A stretch of DNA of 8,568 bases from JBCDBY01 sp039182715 (GTDB lineage Bacteria > Planctomycetota > PLA2), in contig JBCDBY010000198.1 of the NCBI GenBank assembly GCA_039182715.1, forward strand, positions 1 through 8,568. Direction: 5' to 3'. Shown in pieces: positions 1 through 5,072 of this stretch (positions within the stretch are counted from its first letter, which is position 1; every line of letters begins with the position of its first letter). Made by a program: the position numbers and the translations under genes. A model generated the notes under the pieces. That model made no database searches and was not told the DNA's origin. It saw only the letters and a list, made by a program, of their open reading frames with translations.

Positions 1-1
1 G

Positions 2-163
2 GGGGCGCACCCCGAGGCGGGCCGCATCCGCCGCGCGGCGCTGGGCCAGTGGGTCCCCATCCTTACTACCATCTGCGCGGGCGCGGCGGCCGCCAACGGC
101 ATTGCGGCGCGCCGCGAGCGGGGCATCTCCGTGAAGTCGTTGCAAGAGCACCATGGAGCCTGA
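2..163 (+). CDS. 3' end of an unidentified protein (partial)
   Basis: The frame starting at base 2 is open from the window edge to TGA at 161-163 and encodes about 53 C-terminal residues. Nearly every codon ends in G or C, which supports real coding. The segment contains a moderately hydrophobic stretch (WVPILTTICAGAAAANGIAA) followed by a basic tail (ARRERGISVKSLQEHHGA). The hydrophobic part could be a membrane-associated helix or simply a buried one. I do not recognise the family from this fragment. It overlaps the start of the downstream hydrolase by 11 nt, so the two are probably translationally coupled in one operon. Confidence 0.6.
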   Translation, partial: GAHPEAGRIRRAALGQWVPILTTICAGAAAANGIAARRERGISVKSLQEHHGA

Positions 164-980
164 GGCTCGGGCTCTCGAGGAATTCGCGACCTTCGTCTCC
201 GGCGTGCCCACCCGCGAGGTGACGCTGCCGTTCGGGCGCACCAGCTACTGGGAGCTGGGCGATGGCCCGCCGCTCGTCCTCCTGCACGGCGTCGCCGGTG
301 GTCGGCGACTCTTCTTCCGCGCGGTCCCGGAGCTGGCGCGCACGCACCGCGTGATCGTCCCGCACCTGCGCGGCGAGGAGCAGCCCGCGGCGTGGACCGG
401 CATCGACGAGCTGCTCGACGACATCGGTGCGCTGTTGGCGGCGCTCGACATCCAGGACGCGACGCTCTACGGAGCCAGCTTCGGCGGGTACCTCGCGCTC
501 GCGTACGGCGGCCGCAACGACCCGCGCATCGCGCGTCTGGTGGTCCAGGGTTCGTTCGCCCACTTCCGGCTTCGCCCCCTCGATCGGCTGATCATGCTGG
601 GGTCCTACCTGCTGCCCTCGTCGCTCGGCTCCGCCTACTACGCGCGCCGCGTGCTCCGGGGGCGCGAGACGAGCATCCTGCAGGAGTACGCGCCCGACGT
701 CGCGGTCATGAACGGCGGCTGGCAGCGCGCCACGCCCTTTGCCAGCCTGCGCCGCCGCGCGCAGCTCATCGCGCGCTTCGACGTGGCGCCCGCGCTGCAG
801 CGCACCGACGCGCCGCTCGTCATCGGCCACGCCCGCCACGATCCGGTGGTACCGCTCGGCCTCGGCAAGCGCCTCCACAAGCTGCGCCCCGACGCCCGCT
901 TCGAGATCTGGGACGACGGCGGTCACATGCAGATGGTCACCCACCCCGCGCGCTTCGCCGCGTTGGCGCGTCCGTCCTAG
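153..980 (+). CDS. alpha/beta-fold hydrolase
   Basis: This 275-residue protein has the usual length and layout of a soluble alpha/beta hydrolase. The oxyanion-hole HG motif is in LLHGVAGG (His45-Gly46). The nucleophile elbow is G-A-S-F-G with Ser109. The acid is probably Asp230 (HARHDPVVP), and the catalytic histidine is His258 (DDGGHMQMVTHP). A lid-like insertion lies around residues 135-200. There is no signal peptide or membrane segment, so it should act in the cytoplasm. The family cleaves esters and related bonds, but the substrate cannot be read from the sequence. The ATG at 153 overlaps the stop of the upstream gene by 11 nt, and no strong Shine-Dalgarno is visible, which suits translational coupling. 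It ends 5 nt before the convergent DUF4838 gene, with no recognisable terminator between them. Confidence 0.9.
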   Translation: MEPEARALEEFATFVSGVPTREVTLPFGRTSYWELGDGPPLVLLHGVAGGRRLFFRAVPELARTHRVIVPHLRGEEQPAAWTGIDELLDDIGALLAALDIQDATLYGASFGGYLALAYGGRNDPRIARLVVQGSFAHFRLRPLDRLIMLGSYLLPSSLGSAYYARRVLRGRETSILQEYAPDVAVMNGGWQRATPFASLRRRAQLIARFDVAPALQRTDAPLVIGHARHDPVVPLGLGKRLHKLRPDARFEIWDDGGHMQMVTHPARFAALARPS

Positions 981-985
981 CTCGG

Positions 986-3043
986 TCAGCGTCCCAGTTC
1001 GCCGGGCAGCGCGAAGGTGATCCAGTCGACGACGATGCGGTTCCGGCGGCTCGTCGCCACCAGCGCCGGGTGCGTACTGTCGACCACCGCGGCGATGCCG
1101 CCCTGCGGAAGCCGCAGCGCAAGGCCGGCCGAACCGGGCGCGCCGCGCACCCAGAGCGGTTCGGACGGAACGAGCCGAAAGCTCGCCTGGCGCGGCTCGG
1201 ACGGGTTCTCGAAGCCGCCCTCGCGCGCATAGCTCGGGCAGACCCACTCGCGCCACGTGCCGGGCGCGCTGCGATGGCCGACGGCGATGCCGCCCGCCGA
1301 CTCCACCGTCGCCGTTTGCCGGACACGCGCGCTGCTGCCGTCGAATGTCAGCGTGCTGGTCCAGCCCGGCGCGCGCAGTTCGATCCGGTTTTCGCGGACC
1401 ACCACGGATCCCTGGGAGCGCCGCGTCGGCCCGCCGAGCGCCGCGACCGAGAAGGCGCGCCCCTGCCCGCCCAGGAGATTGTCGCTCCAGCCTGCGCCGG
1501 CGCGCCGGTGCAGGCCGATGACGGTGGCGCCGCGCTGCTCGATGACGAGGCGCAGCACCGTGGTTTCCACGGTGATCTCGCCGCCGCGGTCCTGCACCGT
1601 CAGGCCGCCCGCCTGGCGCACTGCGCCGTCGGGCAGCAGCTCCGACAGCAGGGCCCGAAAGGCGCGCCCGCGCAGGCGCCGGTAGGTCGTTCCGTGCGGA
1701 TGGCCGAGCGCGTGCGCCAGCTCGACGAATCCGAACCACGTCTCCGTCGCGACGTCGGCGCGCGCCGTGCGCAGCGCGCGTTCGCGTGCGCGCTCCAGCC
1801 GGCCCATGCGCGCGCCGACCGACGGCCCGTCTTCCGGCCAGAGGCGCGCCGTGTCGGCCGGGTCGCCCCACGACGGCACCGTGCGCGCGCGCGGAAGCAG
1901 CGCGGCCATCTCCTCGTCAATCTCCACTTTGGCGTCGGGATCGTGCCAGAGCAGAGCGTGCGCGCGCGTCGCGTGGCGCAGAATCGCGCCCGCGAATCGT
2001 CGCGCGTCGCCGCGGATCGCCTCGTGGCAGGGCCACGGCAGGCCGCACCAGCTCTCCGGCGCAGCGTCGATCTCCAGCAGCACGCGCGCGCCGCGCAACT
2101 CCCACGCGCGCACGATCGCGTGGAGCGACTGCTCCGCGATCGGCTGCAGGGCGCTCGCCTCCCGCCCCGGGCGCAGGCGCACCTCGACGTTGGTGGGCAC
2201 CTTGCCTTGCGGCGGTCGCATCGTCGCGCCCGTCGCGAGAATCTCGATCCGCCGGTTCGGGAAGCGCGCGGCCGCTTCACGCCACAACAGCGCGTACGCC
2301 TGCGCGTGGCCGATCGCGATCGACTCCTCGCACCAGACCGACGTCACCTCCGGCCACAGTCCGAGCACGTCGACATCGGGCCGCTTCGACCACCACGCCT
2401 CGACCGCGTCGAGATACCGTGCGCGCGCGGCCGCGTTGGTCAATGCGAAGTTGCCGCGCGCCACGCGCTCCCCGCGGCGCAGCGCGAAGTACTCCGGATG
2501 CTTCGCGTGCAGCGAGGGCGGCAGGAAGTCGTCGAAGCTCGGGCTCGCCACGCGCACCGTGTAGCCGAGTGCGCGCGCCCGTGCGGGAACGGTCGCGGAA
2601 AGCCCAACCCGGGCGACGCCGGTCGCCGGTGCGAGGAGGTCGATGCGATCGCTCTCGAGATAGAGGGGGCGAGAACCCTGCCAGCGGGTCGGTTGCACCG
2701 TCAGCGACGTCGACCGCGGCAGATGTGGCTTCGCGCCCTCGAAGCGGCAGCCCCAGCCGTGCAACAGATCGAGGACAGCCACCGTCAGTGCGCGGCCGTG
2801 CACGTGGAGTCCGTCGCCCCGCTGCTCGATGGTGTAGCCGGGGTCGTCGGTCCGCTCGAAGTGCAGCGTCGCCGGCAGCCCTTCGGTCGGCAGCGCGACC
2901 CCGCTCAGCAGCACGACGTGGCGTCGCAGCAGCTCGGCCGCCGCGGCGCCGGCGGGGCTCTCGTCATGGGTCAGCGCCAGCTTGGCCTGGCCGTCCGAGA
3001 CCAGCTCGACCGATAGCAGGAGAAGGAACGCGATGCTGGGCAC
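986..3043 (-). CDS. Secreted DUF4838 / GH67-like glycoside hydrolase-type protein
   Basis: This is a 685-residue protein read from a GTG start (revcomp of 3041-3043). Residues 1-20 form a short, mostly hydrophobic leader (MPSIAFLLLL...) that looks like an export signal but lacks the usual basic n-region. Residues about 25-115 resemble the small alpha/beta domain found in front of GH67/GH20-type enzymes, with a conserved-looking LLHGWGCRF segment. Residues about 165-400 resemble DUF4838, with KHPEYFALRRGER, the NFALTN segment and DVLGLWPEVTSVWCEE. The last 200 residues are rich in beta strands and probably form a sandwich domain. DUF4838 proteins are suspected carbohydrate-active enzymes, common in planctomycetes and related bacteria. 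The assignment rests on motif memory, and the substrate is unknown. No in-frame ATG lies just upstream; a weak GGATAG precedes the GTG. The gene is divergent from the selenoprotein candidate and convergent with the hydrolase. Confidence 0.75.
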   Translation of the reverse strand: MPSIAFLLLLSVELVSDGQAKLALTHDESPAGAAAAELLRRHVVLLSGVALPTEGLPATLHFERTDDPGYTIEQRGDGLHVHGRALTVAVLDLLHGWGCRFEGAKPHLPRSTSLTVQPTRWQGSRPLYLESDRIDLLAPATGVARVGLSATVPARARALGYTVRVASPSFDDFLPPSLHAKHPEYFALRRGERVARGNFALTNAAARARYLDAVEAWWSKRPDVDVLGLWPEVTSVWCEESIAIGHAQAYALLWREAAARFPNRRIEILATGATMRPPQGKVPTNVEVRLRPGREASALQPIAEQSLHAIVRAWELRGARVLLEIDAAPESWCGLPWPCHEAIRGDARRFAGAILRHATRAHALLWHDPDAKVEIDEEMAALLPRARTVPSWGDPADTARLWPEDGPSVGARMGRLERARERALRTARADVATETWFGFVELAHALGHPHGTTYRRLRGRAFRALLSELLPDGAVRQAGGLTVQDRGGEITVETTVLRLVIEQRGATVIGLHRRAGAGWSDNLLGGQGRAFSVAALGGPTRRSQGSVVVRENRIELRAPGWTSTLTFDGSSARVRQTATVESAGGIAVGHRSAPGTWREWVCPSYAREGGFENPSEPRQASFRLVPSEPLWVRGAPGSAGLALRLPQGGIAAVVDSTHPALVATSRRNRIVVDWITFALPGELGR

Positions 3044-3167
3044 GGGACCTATCCAAGAACGGATTCGGGGCGTCCCATGGCGGGGAAATTCGGCCCGTCG
3101 TCCTAACTCCCTGCATGGTAAAGGGTTGCGGGGCTAAGCTCGAAGTCCGTCAAATCCGAAAAAATGG

Positions 3168-3200
3168 GCGTGGGGAATCGGAAATCTCACTCCCCAGCGC
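3168..3200. repeat. Inverted repeat in the divergent intergenic region
   Basis: TGGGGA (3171-3176) is matched by TCCCCA (3191-3196). GCG (3168-3170) pairs with CGC (3198-3200) if G3197 is bulged, giving a 9-bp stem around a 14-nt loop. It sits between the two divergent genes, so it could be an operator or an RNA hairpin. No regulator is assigned. Confidence 0.4.
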
Positions 3201-3228
3201 GTATTCTTATGTTGAGTGGAACCCGTGG

Positions 3229-3244
3229 GGAGGGCGCGCCCTCC
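3229..3244. repeat. Perfect 16-bp palindrome upstream of the selenoprotein candidate
   Basis: GGAGGGCGCGCCCTCC reads identically on both strands. It ends 42 nt before the ATG at 3287 and 29 nt before the ribosome-binding site. Such a site could bind a dimeric regulator or, in RNA, form a hairpin in the leader. GC-rich palindromes also arise by chance in DNA of this composition, so its function is open. Confidence 0.4.
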
Positions 3245-3273
3245 TCCGTTGTTGACGTTGTTTTTGATTACTT

Positions 3274-3280
3274 AGGAGGA
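3274..3280 (+). promoter_or_regulatory. Strong Shine-Dalgarno for the ATG at 3287
   Basis: AGGAGGA lies 6 nt before ATG 3287, close to an ideal ribosome-binding site and the best in the window. It fixes the start of the signal-peptide ORF at 3287 rather than at the upstream in-frame ATG 3164. Its strength argues that the 27-codon ORF is not just spurious: the cell invests in initiating here. Confidence 0.85.
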
Positions 3281-3286
3281 AAACGG

Positions 3287-4033
3287 ATGTCTATCCGTCG
3301 TCTGATGCTCCTCGCTGTGCCGGCTTTTGTTGCCGTCGCCGCGATGATCACGCCCGCCGAGGCCGGCTGATGCGGTCGCACGGGAGCCAGTATGGCTCGC
3401 CTCAACATCAAGTGGAGTGGCCGCAGCAGTGTGGCGCCCACGGCTGCCTCGACCGGTAGCGCGAAGGCCGACGATAGCGCCGGCAGTCGTTTCATGGAGC
3501 GTCCGATGATGGTCTACGTGACCTCGAGCGACGCCACCGACGCCCAGACCCGCAAGCTCGAGGACGTCTGCTTCCCCGACGAGCGTGTCGCGATCGGTTC
3601 CAAGTTCTTCAACACCATCAAGGTCACGGCCGGCGACGCGCAGCAGGATCGCCTGCTCGCCAAGTACGGCAAGAGTGAGCCGCGCATCGTCCTGGTCAAC
3701 CGCGACTACAGCGTGGCTGCCGTCGTCGAGGGCAAGGGCATCAGCTCGGGCAAGCTCGTCAAGGCGATGGCCAAGGCCGCCAAGAAGGACTACAAGGATT
3801 CCTTCGACACGATGGTCAGCAAGTACGCCAAGCTGCTCAACGAGCTGGACCGCCTCGAGGGCGAGAAGGCCCTGGCGGCGGACGCGCTCAACCGCGCCGG
3901 CGACAACAAGGCGAAGATCAAGAAGGCCAAGCGCAAGCAGGCCCAGTACGAGAAGGACTTCGCCAAGTGGCAGAAGGCCGAGGAGAAGCTCCTCACCTTC
4001 CGCCTCAAGACCCTGAAGAAGCCCAAGGTCTAA
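3287..4033 (+). CDS. Candidate exported selenoprotein: signal peptide, Sec-Cys motif, thioredoxin-like domain, coiled coil
   Basis: Reading TGA 3368-3370 as selenocysteine gives one 248-residue protein ending at TAA 4031-4033. Residues 1-26 are a textbook signal peptide: basic MSIRR, hydrophobic LMLLAVPAFVAVAAMI, then TPAEA with an AXA cleavage site. The mature protein would begin G27-U28-C29-G30-R-T-G. A low-complexity Ser/Ala linker leads to a thioredoxin-like domain at about 72-166, with RPMMVYV as the first strand, the helix containing TRKLEDV, a DRLLAKYG segment and a likely cis-Pro at 132 (SEPRIVLV). The usual CXXC position is occupied by non-cysteine residues (around DATDAQ), and the only other Cys is Cys95. 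Residues about 166-245 are Lys/Glu-rich and probably coiled coil. A conventional call would start at ATG 3392, preceded by GGGAG, giving a 213-residue cytoplasmic protein. That leaves the signal peptide attached to nothing. The thioredoxin-like fold is fairly clear, the Sec reading is inference, and the function is probably extracytoplasmic redox chemistry. Confidence 0.7.
3368..3370 (+). other. In-frame TGA proposed as selenocysteine codon (Sec28)
   Basis: The TGA directly follows a complete signal peptide and is followed without another stop by TGC (Cys) and six more codons up to ATG 3392, in the same frame. TGA serves as a normal stop elsewhere in the window (for example 5024-5026 and 6914-6916), so general code reassignment is unlikely. 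A stem-loop with bacterial SECIS geometry follows. A nonsense mutation or true termination remains possible. Confidence 0.68.
3382..3401 (+). promoter_or_regulatory. Putative bacterial SECIS element
   Basis: GAGCC (3384-3388) pairs perfectly with GGCTC (3394-3398). GG (3382-3383) extends the stem with CC (3400-3401) when G3399 is bulged, giving 7 bp. A3389-T3393 can close the loop, leaving G-T-A at the tip. Eighteen nucleotides separate the TGA from the apical AGTAT loop. Known bacterial SECIS elements lie immediately 3' of the UGA, with a short stem and a G (often GU) at the start of the loop, and this element meets those rules. The stem also encloses ATG 3392 and its GGGAG, so folding would tend to hide that internal start. 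Confidence 0.65.
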
Positions 4034-4055
4034 AGAACCGACCTCGACAACTTCA

Positions 4056-4097
4056 AGAGCGGACGAATCCTCCGGGATTCGTCCGCTTTCTTTTTTT
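4056..4097 (+). terminator. Strong intrinsic terminator after the selenoprotein candidate
   Basis: GCGGACGAATCC (4059-4070) and GGATTCGTCCGC (4075-4086) form a perfect 12-bp stem around a TCCG tetraloop, extended by A4058-T4087. The tract TTTCTTTTTTT follows immediately. It ends the selenoprotein transcript 24 nt before the lysR start, so lysR probably has its own promoter. Confidence 0.95.
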
Positions 4098-4104
4098 CCG
4101 CCCG

Positions 4105-4110
4105 TAAAAT
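4105..4110 (+). promoter_or_regulatory. Possible -10 element of lysR
   Basis: TAAAAT matches the sigma-70 -10 consensus in five of six positions. It lies just after the terminator and ends 10 nt before ATG 4121. No convincing -35 is visible. If used, transcription would begin only a few bases before the start codon, making the message nearly leaderless. Confidence 0.35.
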
Positions 4111-4120
4111 CGATACCACT

Positions 4121-5026
4121 ATGGATCTCGCCGATCCTCTTTCCATCCGTCAGCTCGAGGTGTTCGTCGCGCTCGTCGAGCAGCGCTCGTTCACCAAGGC
4201 GGCTCATCACGTCGGTCTGTCGCAGTCCACCGTCAGCGGACACATCGCCGATCTCGAACGGCGCCTTGGCGTCATGCTGGTCGAGCGCGATCGCGGCGGG
4301 GTGCGCATGACGTCGGCGGGCGAGGCTCTGCTGCGGCCCGCGCGCGAGGTGCTGCGCGCCGAGCAGACGGCGCGCATTGCCGTGCAGCAGCTGACCGGCC
4401 TGACCAGCGGCCTGCTGGTCGTCGGCGGATCGACGATCCCCGCGAGCTACTTCCTGCCGGAGCTGTTCGCGCGGTTCCACGGCGCGCACCCGCAGATTGC
4501 GCTGCGCCTGCACGCCGGCGACTCGGGCGAGATCCTCGAGCGCATCGAGGCGGCCGACCTGGAGATCGGCGTGGTCGGCGTCGCGCCCGACGGTCGCGAG
4601 TTCGAGCACTTCCCGATCGGTCGCGACCGGCTCATGCTCGTGGCGCGACACGATCATCCGCTCGCTTCGGTAGGCACGGTGTCGATTCAGGCGCTGCTCG
4701 CGCACCCGCTCGTGACGCGCGAGAAGGGTTCGGGCACGCGCGCGGCGACCGAGCAGGCGCTGGCCGAACTCGCCGGGGAGCCGGTCGAGCTGCCGAGCGT
4801 GTGCGAAATGGGGAGCACCGAGTCGATGCGCGCCGCGGTCATCGCCGGGCTGGGTCCCGCCTTCCTCTCCGAGCTCGCGGTGGCGAGCGAGCGGGCAGCT
4901 GGCACGCTGGTCGAAGTGCCCATCGAGGGCTTCTCGTTCGCGCGCGAGTTCCATCTTGTGGCTCGAAAGAAGACACTTCTCAGTCCGGCGGCGCGAGCCT
5001 TCATGGATCTGGCGCGCGGAGATTGA
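4121..5026 (+). CDS. LysR-family transcriptional regulator (selenium-metabolism-associated type?)
   Basis: This 301-residue protein is typical in length for LysR. The winged helix-turn-helix spans about residues 8-66, with RQLEVFVALVEQRSFTKAA and the recognition helix in LSQSTVSGHIADLERRLG. A linker helix follows, then a periplasmic-binding-protein-like effector domain at about 95-300. Its first strand, VVGGSTIPASYFLPELFARF, with GDSGEILERI, recalls the CysL/CbbR-like branch. Within that branch is a subfamily that NCBI names selenium metabolism-associated LysR. I recognise the pattern but cannot confirm the subfamily. GSGTR (203-207) and GSTESMRAAV near 231-240 are probably ligand-domain elements. 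There is no Shine-Dalgarno before the ATG, and the -10-like TAAAAT is very close. The gene follows the selenoprotein terminator and lies 36 nt before the methyltransferase/reductase, with which it may be co-transcribed. Confidence 0.92.
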   Translation: MDLADPLSIRQLEVFVALVEQRSFTKAAHHVGLSQSTVSGHIADLERRLGVMLVERDRGGVRMTSAGEALLRPAREVLRAEQTARIAVQQLTGLTSGLLVVGGSTIPASYFLPELFARFHGAHPQIALRLHAGDSGEILERIEAADLEIGVVGVAPDGREFEHFPIGRDRLMLVARHDHPLASVGTVSIQALLAHPLVTREKGSGTRAATEQALAELAGEPVELPSVCEMGSTESMRAAVIAGLGPAFLSELAVASERAAGTLVEVPIEGFSFAREFHLVARKKTLLSPAARAFMDLARGD

Positions 5027-5045
5027 TCCGGCCCGCATGAGTTGC

Positions 5046-5072
5046 GAAACTGCACGCTTCCTGTGCAGTTTC
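5046..5072 (+). promoter_or_regulatory. Perfect 10-bp hairpin spanning the start of the methyltransferase/reductase gene
   Basis: GAAACTGCAC (5046-5055) and GTGCAGTTTC (5063-5072) are exact reverse complements around a 7-nt loop, GCTTCCT. The candidate GTG start at 5063 opens the 3' arm, so the folded RNA would bury it. The stretch is notably less GC-rich than the coding sequence on either side. No U-tract follows directly, so it is a poor terminator. It may be an operator palindrome or an RNA element limiting initiation. Confidence 0.6.

Larger units (their letters stand above)
3044..3286. promoter_or_regulatory. Divergent intergenic/promoter region
   Basis: This 243-bp gap separates the starts of the DUF4838 gene (-) and the selenoprotein candidate (+), so it should carry promoters for both. 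It is clearly more AT-rich than the flanking genes between about 3140 and 3285. TATTCT at 3202-3207 is a possible -10 element for the plus-strand gene, but no good -35 lies at the correct distance. TTGACG at 3252-3257 has no matching -10. I cannot place either promoter firmly. The two inverted repeats listed separately are the only other structure I see. Confidence 0.4.

Noticed and set aside
66..1871. 601-codon minus-strand frame at the left end
   Set aside because: It overlaps the hydrolase and the DUF4838 gene out of frame and shows only Arg/Ala-rich low-complexity sequence.
392..3016. Long open plus-strand frame of 874 codons across the DUF4838 region
   Set aside because: It runs antisense to the DUF4838 gene and through the hydrolase in another frame. 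Its translation is Arg/Ala/Pro-rich without domain motifs, a typical shadow in GC-rich DNA.
3252..3257. TTGACG as a -35 box for the selenoprotein candidate
   Set aside because: No -10-like sequence lies 16-18 nt downstream; that position is occupied by the ribosome-binding site.
3368..3370. Genetic code reassignment of TGA
   Set aside because: TGA ends lysR, the methyltransferase/reductase, the DUF4838 gene and the first partial gene in the expected places, and no other in-frame TGA is needed.
4900..4915. TGGCAC box resembling a sigma-54 promoter
   Set aside because: The downstream half reads TCGAA instead of TTGCW, and the site lies inside lysR.
3272..5038. 588-codon minus-strand frame opposite the selenoprotein candidate and lysR
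   Set aside because: It is antisense to two well-supported genes and crosses the intrinsic terminator. Its product has no recognisable domains.
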